From assembly GCA_007258455.2 (NCBI GenBank), contig VDFB02358134.1, forward strand, positions 214,443,565 to 214,507,564: a stretch of DNA of 64,000 nt, read 5' to 3'. The stretch comes from Sequoia sempervirens. Taxonomy: Eukaryota; Streptophyta; Pinopsida; Cupressales; Cupressaceae. Under the pieces are notes generated by a model, which was not told where the DNA came from, ran no database searches, and saw only the letters and a list, made by a program, of their open reading frames with translations. Position 1 is the stretch's first letter. The number at the start of each line of letters is the position of its first letter. Shown here one piece after another: positions 33,550-44,115 of this stretch. The position numbers and the translations under genes are program-made.

Positions 33550-35098
33550 TGATAGTTTTTGTTCATCCCGGCCAGCCACTGCACCCACCCATGCACATTT
33601 ATCCCTACCCAAATCTTGATGGATCTTCCATCTCTGCACTCTACACTTAGGACAAGTTTCATCCATCTTATCATTCAAGGTCATTATCCTTTCTATGCCC
33701 ATTCCTTACATTTCCACCTTTGATCTTGACAAGGTTAAGGATCTTCTTGAAAATCATACATCTTATCCTATTCACTTCATCCAAATCTTCCATACCATAT
33801 CCTTTGTCATGCATCTTCTCTTATATTGTGGGGAATCTTGTTTCTTCAATTGGTCATCACATTTCATCTTAAAAGTCCTGAAAAAAAATCATAAAAATCA
33901 GAAAAAATCCATAAAAATTAGAAAAGTTTTGAATAAGTGCAATAAAAACAAGTGGTGAAAACTTGGCAAACAAGCGCTACTTATGATTAAAATGGGTTCC
34001 TCCATTTATTAGTTTATGTCTTGTTTTCATCCATCCATATCCATTCTATGTATATATCTTTCATTATCCATATCATATAGTGGGAATCTTTTCATCATGG
34101 CTTGATGAAATTTGTACATATCCATATTCCTTAGGTTGTGTTTACACTGGGGGCAGAAACATACACTGAACAAATAGGAGAGGACAACAAGCTTTCAGAA
34201 CATCACAAACAAACAAATAACAGTTTGACAAAACACAACAAACATTGTTGTATCAAATCAACCACAACATGTTTATTCAATGCCAATGGAAATCGAAACG
34301 ACATGATCCAAACAACTATCAAAATGAGAATATAAATGATGATAACCAAATTGGATGATCTTAATCTGAATAAATGTTTGAAATACTTTAAGCAAGAATG
34401 GAATGGTTGTTTGATTTTCTATCATATCTCTGGAGCAATTTAATGATGTACTGAACTAGAAAAGCAAGGAAGGAGTATGATTTTTCTTTGTCTGCTGTTT
34501 GCGAGGAAATCATTAGTACTATGCAAATTGGTCACGAGACATGTTCTACTATGTATCATGGATGACATTTCAGAATTTTCATGGGAAATGGGTTAACTCT
34601 TGTCTGTTTATGCAAGCAATACTCAGGTCATCTCGGTTTAATTATACCTAGATGCTTGTATTAACTTGCTATATTAAAAATCATGAAAGCGATACTCAGG
34701 TCATCACTGGTGCTAACATACCCTTTGATGCTTGTATTAACTTTCAACATTTCAAAGCTCTATGATGATACAAAAAGCATGAATAAGTTCTCCAAATGGC
34801 AATATTGTATGAATGTCCTGCATGGTTAGTATAGATTTGCATTCATGTTAGAATCTGCATTTTGCATTCATAAATTTTCCTAAAAGCTGGCAAAGTATAC
34901 AATGTCTCAATAAAAAAATTAAAGCTGATCACATGAAAACACTATGAGGTGCTACCCCCAGATGTTGTTGGTCTCACACCACCTGTTCCTACATCAGAAG
35001 ATCAAATCATCAATAACATCAGAAGATCATACAATTATTCAAATCAAAATGGATCATCAAATCAATCAAATCAATCCAATCAGAATACATCATTCAAC
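33550..35098 (+). other. 3' untranslated region of element A, first part
   Basis: No long frame. GGTGAAAACTTGGCAAACAA at 33954 and ACACTGGGGGCA near 34144 recur in the same order in element B (54059 and 54154). The rest is AT-rich and unassigned. Confidence 0.5.
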
Positions 35099-35440
35099 TA
35101 TTTGTTTTTAACAACTTTGAAAACAAATTTATCAACATCATGTTTGTTTTTAACAACTTTAGAAGCAAACATATCAACCGATTTGTCTTTCAACAACTTT
35201 GAAAGCAAATTTATCACAATCTTGTTTGTTTTTAACAACTTTAGAAACAAACTCATCACCAAATCTGAATATCAACTGTTTGTTTTTCATCATCATGAAT
35301 TTTTTTTTATCAAATCATGTTTGTTTTTAACAACCTTAGAAGCAAACTTATCAACAACTATTTGTTTTTAACAACTTTAAAAGCAAATTTATCAGCTATA
35401 TTTGTTTTCCAACAACCTTGGGAATAAATTTATCAGACAA
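35099..35440 (+). repeat. Minisatellite in the 3' region of element A
   Basis: About eight units of 40-53 nt built on TTTGTTTTTAACAACTTTAG followed by AAGCAAACTTATCA. Unit length varies and is not a multiple of three, so a coding role is unlikely. Confidence 0.8.
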
Positions 35441-35742
35441 ACATCATCAAATCAGGGCATCTCAATACACAAAATTGGGGCATTTTATCATATTTTAACA
35501 TAGCAGGGGCAATTTCTTCATCAATTTCTTCATTTCATATCTTTTCGAGTCAATTTTCTTCAAACCATTAGTTTCAAACGATGAATCGACATCTTCAAAA
35601 TCATAAAAATTGAAAAATTTCACAAAAATCGATAAAAATCAAAAAATTCATAAAAAATTCAAAATATTATCAATTCATCGTTCATGGGGGCATATACCTA
35701 TTGACATTTCGACAGTCAACATCTAGGGCAAATTTCAAAATT

Positions 35743-35787
35743 CTTTGAAGCAATGCGTAAAACACATCACTTCAAAGAGGGGCAAAA
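35743..35787 (+). other. Pre-LTR hairpin and polypurine tract of element A
   Basis: CTTTGAAG (35743) and CTTCAAAG (35770) form a perfect 8-bp stem. The 3' arm overlaps AAAGAGGGGCAAAA (35774-35787), the polypurine tract, which directly precedes the LTR TG. Element B has an equivalent structure at 56730-56781. Confidence 0.75.
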
Positions 35788-37544
35788 TGTATACACTTAA
35801 AAATGGTCACATCACATTGTCTGGTAATTAATTAAATATTTTTAATATTTAATTAAATCTTTGAATTCCATCTATATATAAATAAATTTAAATATTTTAT
35901 TTATAGTATCCATTATTTCATTTCAATTAAATAAATAAGTTTATTTAATCATCTTTTCATATTCATTTCTTAATTAATTAAATAAACATTACGATTTATT
36001 TATATTAATTATCATATAATCTTAGTTTGAAATATTTTATTCAAATAAAGATTAAAATATTTTTCTTTTCTTCTAAATATCATTTATAATTAAATATTCC
36101 AAAATATTTAATTAATTCTTCTAATATTTCATATTCTTCTAAAGTCACATCATGATTAAATATTCTAAAATATTTAATTAAATCTTCCATAGTATAAAAA
36201 TAAAAAATCAAAATGTAATAAATAAAATTAAATAAATTTATTTATTTATTTAATTTGGGATTTATCTTCAACTCCCGGGAAGCAAACGGTTAAAACAGAA
36301 AATTAAATTTCTCTGTTTCTGTGCAGGCTTGTTCCCGTGGGTTGAAGACAGGAATCCATCATTCTCTCCAACCTCTCAACCTCTCCCATTTTCTTCTCAA
36401 CTTCTTCATCTTTCACCATTCAAACCTACCAGACAATCTCACAGCCGTAGATTCTTGCCAGCCGGGATTTTGCCTGCAAAAATCTATAAATACAACTGCC
36501 GGGAGCTCCAAATCATATAGAAGTTTTTAGCAGAGAAACTATAGTCAAATAGTTCTTAAGCATTCATAGCATAAGCCTTTTTAGTATTCACTTTCATTCA
36601 CTTTCATAGTATAGTAGCATATCATGATACATTTCATTCACAGCCCCTGTGCATAATCTACAGCCCCTGTTCATATCCGTTAACAATCCCATCTTCACCA
36701 GCATATAAAATAGAGGTTTTCATTTGCATACTCATTCTACAGCAGCCATTTGGAGAAGCTTACATCAAATCTGAGAGCAATGCGTAAAACACATCACTTC
36801 AAAGAGGGGCAAAATGTATACACTTAAAAATGGTCACATCACATTGTCTGGTAATTAATTAAATATTTTTAATATTTAATTAAATCTTTGAATTCCATCT
36901 ATATATAAATAAATTTAAATATTTTATTTAAATTTCTCTGTTTCTGTGCAGGCTTGTTCCCGTGGGTTGAAGACAGGAATCCATCCTTCTCTCCAACCTC
37001 TCAACCTCTCCCATTTTCTTCTCAACTTCTTCATCTTTCACCATTCAAACCTACCAGACAATCTCACAGCCGTAGATTCTTGCCAGCCGGGATTTTGCCT
37101 GCAAAAATCTATAAATACAACTGCCGGGAGCTCCAAATCATATAGAAGTTTTTAGCAGAGAAACTATAGTCAAATAGTTCTTAAGCATTCATAGCATAAG
37201 CCTTTTTAGTATTCACTTTCATTCACTTTCATAGTATAGTAGCATATCATGATACATTTCATTCACAACCCCTGTGCATAATCTACAGCCCCTGTTCATA
37301 GCCGTTAACAATCCCATCTTCACCAGCATATAGAATAGAGGTTTTCATTTGCATACTCATTCTACAGTAGCCATTTGGAGAAGCTTACATCAAATCTGAG
37401 AGCAACAGCTTCAAAAGAAATCACTATAGATAGAGGAAGATGGAACGCTTCTGAAAGCTATCTTTATTTCTTTGTTTGAGTTTTCAGTATAAGGTTTCAT
37501 TTTGTGTTTTGTTTTCAATTAGATTACAAATAAAGACAAACACA
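35788..37544 (+). repeat. Rearranged 3' LTR region of element A (two partial copies)
   Basis: The first copy (35788-36780) stops about 100 bases short of the LTR end, at AGCAA. There it joins a second copy of the pre-LTR sequence (TGCGTAAAACACATCACTTC, then the polypurine tract), followed by a second LTR (36815-37544). The second LTR lacks about 402 bp of U3 (equivalent to 35904-36305). AGCAA is present in both partners at the first junction, so a template switch or microhomology-mediated duplication is likely. Confidence 0.85.
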
Positions 37545-37759
37545 GTATTTACAACAACTCAACTCTCTCTTGAAAATGAGAGGAGACCCCCTTTTTATAG
37601 TTTTCCAAAAGTGAAATGAATGGCCATGATTTACTCTCATTAATGTGTGGCCAAGATTCATTTTACATCAGAGTTTCACCTACCCCCAAAAATTTACTAA
37701 TATAAAATATAATTTTGTCTCATTCCTATTTTGTCCTATAGTTCCCTGACATTATAGTA

Positions 37760-38169
37760 GTTTTGTCTTCTAGTGACTACCTTCTTTTTCTCAGCTTATA
37801 TTGTTAGGAAATCATCTATAATTGGCTTTCCCTCATTCTTCTGAAGAGTGGCATACTCCAAAACATTTCCAATCAATACCTAAATCTTGTTCCACTCCAT
37901 GATATCCGATTGAAGAACTTGGAAGGTCAACTTCTTAGATCTACTAGTGATTTGTTCCCAGTTCTTATTGCATTTTGGAATGGCCTTAATTACCTATTCA
38001 GATTGAACGAATTCCCTAGCAGCAAAATCCATGAAGTCTAGAGTTAGTGAGTTTTTTGCCCCTTGCTCCATATTTTTATGGAAGTATGGCCTTATCATTT
38101 TCTGATCTAGCTCCACAATAGGCATATCGTAGTTCATCATCAACTTTAAGTAATCTTCACTGTCCGTCC
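37760..38169 (-). pseudogene. Fragment of the D LTR-associated ORF (5' LTR copy)
   Basis: This matches 14008-14420 base for base apart from scattered changes and small indels, covering the last part of the helical C-terminus of the ORF. It ends where element F starts. It shows that sequence beyond the short-LTR boundary is present next to both LTRs of D. Confidence 0.8.
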
Positions 38170-38389
38170 TGTTGGAGCAAAAAAATCCATATTGGTTGTT
38201 CTACACACCTCCATTTTCACTCATCCTCCCACATCCACTATATGCTCTATCTCCATTTCACAGTAATTGACATTAATATAAAATACCAAAATAAGGCCCT
38301 TGATCATTACAATAAAATGAAGTCCCTACCTGAAAATTTCTCCTAGCATCACATGGCATGTCGCCAAGACAATGCTATATCAGAGAGAG

Positions 38390-39200
38390 AATCACCATAG
38401 TCTCTTTGACACAAGTAGAAAGGGCCGATAAGAGTTGTAGATGAGGCTCTTGAATGCCTAAGAGACATATTCAAATGTCTTACTGCCAAGCTAAAGAATG
38501 ATATTGTCTAAGAGACTTGGAAATGTCGAGAAGAGAGTCTAACATGTCTCATCGACAAATCATATGAAGCATTCAACATTCAGGAAAAAAATAAAACATC
38601 TCTTCGACACTGAGAGATCATCAAAAAATAAATGATAAATCACTGGTAGAATAGCACAGATGAATGGAAATATCAGAGAGACATCGAAATATCGAAGAGA
38701 GAAGCAAGGAAGTCTCTTTGACACTTAAGGAGAAAAATATTGCCAAGACATATAGACATTGAACAAACACTAGATAAGGTCTCATCGACATCCTAAAATG
38801 ATATGTCAAGGAGACATAAAATATCAAGAAGACATCATCAAAAGTTTCCTCGACATTCAGGCACAAGTTATCGATGAGACTAAGGGATGTTAGAGAGAGG
38901 TGACCATGGGTCTCCCTGACATAACAAAGTCACATCTAACATCATTAGAAAATATTATCACCAGGGGAAGAAATAAAGACATGTCGAGGAGATAGGCTTG
39001 TCGGCAAAATAAATCCACCAGTCTCATCAACAAAAATAGAACTATAAGGGAGAAAACTAAGAAGTAAATGTCGAGGAGACATTGCAGTATAGATGAGAGA
39101 AACTTGAATGTCTCTTAGACATTTCTCAAAAGATATTCAAGGATATTGAAGAGAGATATAGACGTTGTGATTAGAGTCTCATCGAAAAAATATAAAATAA
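38390..39200. repeat. Inverted-motif array GTCTCATCGACA / TGTCGAGGAGAC
   Basis: Twenty or so variants of GTCTC(A/C/T)TCGACA and its reverse complement alternate in about 800 bases, for example GTCTCATCGACA near 38560 and 38780, TGTCGAGGAGA near 38975 and TGTCGAGGAGAC near 39068. Neighbouring copies in opposite orientation could pair. No reading frame is seen. Confidence 0.7.
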
Positions 39201-39600
39201 TTTTCACCAAATTGATTTGACGGATTAAGTCATTGAAGAGACAATTTCCATTAATACATAAGTTAAGAGGAAGAGTGGCACGAGAGCCATTTATGAACCA
39301 GAGCTAAATCAAACATGCTAAAGTTTGATAAATTCAACCTCTAAGAAATAAGAATTCACTACACATTGTGGCTAAGCAACCAGAGGATGGAGTTGGATGA
39401 AAGCAATCAACTCAAAATTCTCGGCGTTCACTAAAGTAAGTACACCTTGGCTCAACTAAACATAAGTTTTTTTAATATAGATTAAAGTACAACACCGTTA
39501 GGGTTAAAATGGATAAAACCCTAGAGAAGACAAGAGCAAAGAACAAAAAAATGAAAGTAGACCTCTAAATCAAGACTTAATAGAGTTGTGTCCTGGGTCT

Positions 39601-42600
39601 ATGCCAAAAGCATGAAGAATAGCTTAGTTAAACCCATCATGTGAGACCCTAGAGGACAAGCATAAGAATTTGGGAGATGTATGGACTCCGCACAAAGGCT
39701 ATGATTTGTTCATATATCATTATAGCAAGAAGTACAGATATAGCCCAGTCTCAAACCCATGAAATTTGAATATAGGGAAACTAGTAATGCCAAATGTTTT
39801 TGTGAACGTAGTATTAGTTAAAGCACTAGCAAAGAATTATAATCCCAAAACAAGGGAAATTCATTTGCATGATGGGTCACAATTTATGATCATAACAAGG
39901 GATTATATTTGTATGGTTTTCCAATTGGACACTTCTTTGAAAATGAAATTACGGTTGAGAGAATTTTTGGAAGAGTATTGCTCAATGGATTTGAGCTACA
40001 AGAGGTGGAAGTTGCCTCTACACAGACCCAAAGGTCCAAGAAATCAATCCATGAGGTTTTCCAGTAATGAAAATCCCCCATTCTCTGTATATTGTTTAAA
40101 GTACTATCAGTACATGTATTATTCAGCTGGCTAAATATTGGGAGTTGAGGCTCTTGTTAACATGACTATAGCTTCCATGGTTTTGGCCGTGGACATTCAG
40201 AGTCAAGATGCGAATCCCTATGACTATACAAAGTATCTATCTGAGGCCATTAATAATACTCTTAATACTATTAAGAATAATAGTGAAGCTATCAATTTCA
40301 AACACTATTCACTTATTATGCATATGATACTGTATGAGGTCCAGGTGATGGGGATATGGGGTGAAGAATTGAGTGTAAAAGATCTAGACAGTGATGGTAA
40401 TTCTAGACCAATGCAAATGTGGACATCAGTCTGGGATAATAAATGTGGGAGATCCCACTAGTTTTACTTTTAGGAGCATTTTGTTAAACCCTTATATAAA
40501 TTGCTTGGCCACAAATGTGACTATAATATATCCCCAAAAGTATAGAGGCTTCTCCGACCAAAGGATAAATTCCATGATGGAAAGATAAACCACAATTGGG
40601 GAGATTTGTACGCATTTGCTGATTGTATTGTCATTAGAATCTATGGATTTGAGGCAACACCATATTTACTACCTAAGACTGTGCCAGATAGAGTTGCTTA
40701 TCTTGAGATTATAAGAGAATTGTCTTATTCAACCTTCATGCATCTAAAAAGCTATGCAAAGGAAAACCTTCATGCCTTCTCCTTTGTGCTTTGGTGATTT
40801 CACTATTATTGTTGATTTAGGTTATGACTTTGTTGGAAGCAAGTTAAATTATTATGGCTTTCTGGTTTAAAATAAGAGGAATAATTTTGACCCTAGGCAC
40901 TTTATATATGATTCCAAAATTTCTTAGAAACTAAAAGGATATGGGAATGAGTTTGATGTTGATGATGTTATTAGGAACTGTGAGGACAGTCAGGCGATCA
41001 TGAGAGCAAATACATACGACATAATTGTTATGGTTGAGACCTAGAGGCTGAACACTAATCCATCTTATGTGGAATCTTTTCATGAAATCCAAGACCCCAT
41101 GGAAAGAGTTGAGCAATTGATTCAACATGAGGAATAATTAATAAAAGATGTTCCTTTGGTGGCATTTTAGAAGAGAATAAGTGTTGGCTCTAAGAGGCAA
41201 GCAAAAAATATAACACCACTCGGCCACTTGTCACCACAATCTACCCCAAAGGTAGGCTTCTTAGTTAATACCCCAATGACAGTTTAAGAGGATGCTGAAG
41301 GGGAAGAAGAGGTCACACAAATCAATGCTCTTGTCATTTAGTAATATGAAATTCCACTAGAAAGGAGTGTCATCAAATTTCAAGCTTTTGATGAGTTATC
41401 TGATGATGTAAGACATCAAGCCAATCAAGAGTTCATTGTAGATGATTCCTCTGTCCAAACTCTTGAATTTAAATCTTTCATCTATGAACATAAATGAAAG
41501 GTGGTGAGGGAGAGGTTGAAGGACATTGACCCTGAGGAGGAAGCATATGCTTTAAAAGAACTTCAGCCTAAAATTGATAAAGAGATGAAAAACATGATTG
41601 CTAAAAGAGGAAGATCATTGTTGAAAGAAGTCGGGGTTATGCTCCTTCTAGGATGGGACATCAAGTTGGCCATTGTATTTGCTATTTTTCTAAAGAGAAA
41701 AAATAAAACCTTACACATGAAAAATGAAGCCGGTGACAAGATCTACACTGGATCAAGATTAAATCCTAATAATACTACTTTGCAAATATGGGCACTCTAT
41801 CCACTAGGAAAAAAGACTTCCCTAGTTGATCATGATCAAATTTTTGGACATATTTTGGTGCAAAGAGTAGAAGAAATAGATCCCAAGGAAATTGCTAATT
41901 TGAGTTTGAATGTGGCCAAATTCACGAAGGCTCAAATTCAAAAACTGGTAAGGGATAAAAGGGGACTGGAAGAAGAGAATGAAATGTTAAAATAGGAGCT
42001 AATCAACTATAGGGATAGACTACCTTCTTCTTATTCAAGGCTCTATTCTCCAGTAATTGAACATAAGAGAAGAGTGCTAGAAACAATGTTAGAAACTACC
42101 TATTGGAAACACTGACATGAGAAATTGCAGAAGGAACAAGAAGAGCTAAAGGGAAAGCTCAAAACCAATACCTTTGAAATGGAATCAGAAATAGTCTGCA
42201 TGAGATTTGAAGATATGAATAAGCATGTTGAACAATTTTGGCATATTCATGATAAAACATATGCAACATTATTGGAAAACACCAGATTGAGTGATAAAAT
42301 GAAGGAAGCGGAGTCTCACATTATTACAAAAAATGAGGATAACTCTATTGTGCTACAAGAATACTAGGAACTCATGAAAGCTCATAAGGACTTCCACAAC
42401 ATCCTGAGACAGGAGTTAAGTGACTTTAGTCAGCCACTGAGTATGCCCTTACCCAATTTCTTTGAGGAAACAAAATTGAAAGATTAGGATACATAGAAGG
42501 ACGAAATAGCCAACTATTTACTAGTTGTTCTTGATGCAATCAATGATGAAGATGAAGTGCTTAAAATAGCACATAGACAACTAGGAAGAATCTTCGAGTT

Positions 42601-42880
42601 GGAGTATGCCATGAAAGATATTATACATAATGCAGAAACTCATGCCAAAAGTGGGTATATGGAGCATTTGTTGAAGATCAACTTTATTATTACATAGGTC
42701 AAGTAGGAGAGGAGTAACAGGGGTTATGGTTTGATGGTTATGGATACACGATCATGGTGCATGAGCCTTGAATAGGTCTTAGATGATCACGAGCACTTGC
42801 TAGAGATTAATGGACTATAGTGCATTCACCAACAAACTCTTAATATTTTCATGTTTATGCTAATTATGTTTTATTTATGA
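39601..42880 (+). pseudogene. LTR-associated ORF of element F, decayed
   Basis: From ATG 39601 the frame runs about 1,090 codons, with one shift between 40797 and 41501 and stops that mostly look like Gln-to-TAG/TAA or Arg-to-TGA. Landmarks: NPSCETLEDKHKNLGDVWTP, YDLFIYHYSKKYRYSPVSNP, GKLVMPNVFVNVVLVKALAK, REIHLHDGSQF, ILGVEALVNMTIASMVLAVD, NHNWGDLYAFADC, YGFEATPYLLP. Then follow a long hydrophilic part with KDIDPEEEAYALKELQPKID and a Glu/Lys-rich helical C-terminus that looks like coiled coil. The region around NYNPKTREIHLHDG resembles CYHSGNRKIIDHEG in D. No known enzyme motif is seen. It is neither gag nor pol. Confidence 0.65.
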
Positions 42881-43904
42881 AACAATGTGAATTTTTGTAA
42901 ATGAGACTGAAGCTTGTTGCTTCCCATACAAATAGGGAAAATAGGGCCTAATTTTGATATCATCATTATCATCATCACATTTCATTCCATTAGAGTAGGC
43001 ATTAGTAAGAAGATAGATTGCATAATTCACCCATCCATACCATATTTCAAAGACTTCTGTTATAATGCTTATATTTTGAAGTAATACAATGGAGTAGACT
43101 ATATATAAATCATAATTCATTTTTAGTGTTCAATTACATGTTAATTTTCATGCTCATTTATTACTTTGTTGTCTCCAAATTGGTTTGTTCAAGTTATTTA
43201 AATATGCATAATTTATCAGAGCACATTTTCTCTTATTGTGTGAAAGAGTTGATTGGTTTCTAAGTTGATGAGAATTAAAATCCTTTCTGATAATTTACTT
43301 TAATTGGTCTCTGCTCAGGGTTAAAATTGTTTTAAAGAATTTTTTTTGATTGGTTTCCATTAACTCAAGAATTAAAAATCCTTTCACACTTTCAGAGTAA
43401 CTTGAGGGGATATCATTGGGACTATTAAATAACACTCTAATAAACAATCTTGTTTATTTGCACAAGGTGCAGACATCTCAAGTGCCTAGTAATTCAAGTT
43501 AAGTTGAACAATAGTATTTCTTATCTTACAAATATGTATCCATTCCATAATCACCACCCACTCATTGACTCCATTCACCCAATAGGAGTAGGAACTGGTC
43601 ATAATTAGGATATTACAGACAAAATACAATTCACAATATTTAATTCTCAAATAATTTCAATAGGAATTAGCTATCAAAGCTTTGCATCTACTCCACCTTC
43701 ATGTTCCATAGTGAGTAGATTTCCAATTTAGGAATCACATCCAATTTTAAATCTACCTTATTGTTCAGGTATACCCACCTAGGTCTGGCAGAGCCTAAGG
43801 AGTAGGAGGTAATCAGCCTTTTTTACCTTGTTCGTGGGCTAGAGGTGTGTTAAGAGATTGGCACCCTCTGATGGTTTAAAAACTTGTACTTTTGAGACCT
43901 AACA
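42881..43904 (+). other. Promoter and R-U5 part of the F LTR
   Basis: No coding. A TATA box lies near 43100, and the remainder to ..CCTAACA would be R-U5. A TTGGCACCCTCTGATGG at 43858 resembles a primer site but is not preceded by an LTR end. Confidence 0.5.
43100..43110 (+). promoter_or_regulatory. TATA box of the F LTR
   Basis: TATATATAAAT, about 220 bases after the end of the LTR-associated ORF and 800 bases before the LTR end, matching the position of the D TATA box. Confidence 0.55.
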
Positions 43905-43907
43905 GAT

Positions 43908-43923
43908 TGTCGACTCTACTGGA
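43908..43923 (+). other. Primer-binding site of element F (decayed)
   Basis: TGTCGACTCTACTGGA matches the plant gypsy form TGGCGACTCTGCTGGGGA with a few changes, mostly transitions. It is three bases after the LTR end and upstream of gag. Confidence 0.6.
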
Positions 43924-44115
43924 CCAAGCCAATTTCTGAACCCAAACCCCTCAATCATAGTCATTCAAAAGCATCAAAATAGATTAGGGACTCCACTAGG
44001 AAAAAGAATAAAATCATTCAAAAACCCTAAATTGTCCTACTCATGAAAGGTAGGTGGAAACTCTAAAGAAATTTTATGACTGATAAAGTGAACATCAGAT
44101 CAAAAAGAATAGACC

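Larger units (their letters stand above)
29041..37544 (+). mobile_element. Element A: LTR retrotransposon without pol (8.5 kb)
   Basis: GTATT at 29036-29040 and 37545-37549 is a perfect target duplication. The element starts TGCATACACTT and ends GACAAACACA. It has a 5' LTR, gypsy-type primer site, long leader, one large ORF, polypurine tract and a rearranged 3' end with two partial LTR copies. No protease, RT or integrase is seen in about 5.6 kb of interior, so it must have been mobilised in trans. Leader and gag N-terminus match element C, its likely autonomous relative. Confidence 0.9.
12632..38169 (-). mobile_element. Ty3/gypsy element D (minus strand, extends past F; hosts A)
   Basis: Reading the minus strand from high to low coordinates gives: 5' LTR beginning (38169 to 28198, interrupted by A), primer site, gag, protease, RT, RNase H remnant, integrase, polypurine tract, and 3' LTR (20978 to 12632). 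LTR identity is shown by the match of 12632-14420 with 28198-29040 plus 37545-38169. Element F cuts the 5' LTR at 38169, so its remainder should lie beyond the window. The core genes are Ty3/gypsy in order (integrase after RT). All are pseudogenes. Confidence 0.85.
28198..38169 (-). repeat. 5' LTR of element D, split by A and truncated by F
   Basis: The copies 28198-29040 and 37545-38169 together match 12632-14420. Element A with its GTATT target duplication is inserted between them. The match ends at 38169, exactly where element F begins with TGTTGG. The last 410 bases match the 3' end of the LTR-associated ORF. Confidence 0.85.
38170..43904 (+). repeat. Giant 5' LTR of element F carrying an ORF (proposed)
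   Basis: The left boundary is fixed by the break in D homology and begins TGTTGG. The right end ..CCTAACA is followed after three bases by a decayed TGGCGACTCTGCTGGGGA-type primer site, and gag starts about 190 bases further on. This gives an LTR of about 5.7 kb. Inside, on the sense strand, are a motif array, an ORF of about 1,090 codons, and a TATA box about 800 bases before the LTR end. The second LTR is outside the window, so direct proof is lacking. The same layout occurs in element D. Confidence 0.6.

Noticed and set aside
43858..43874. TTGGCACCCTCTGATGG as the primer site of F
   Set aside because: No LTR-like end precedes it. ..CCTAACA followed by TGTCGACTCTACTGGA at 43908 fits better.
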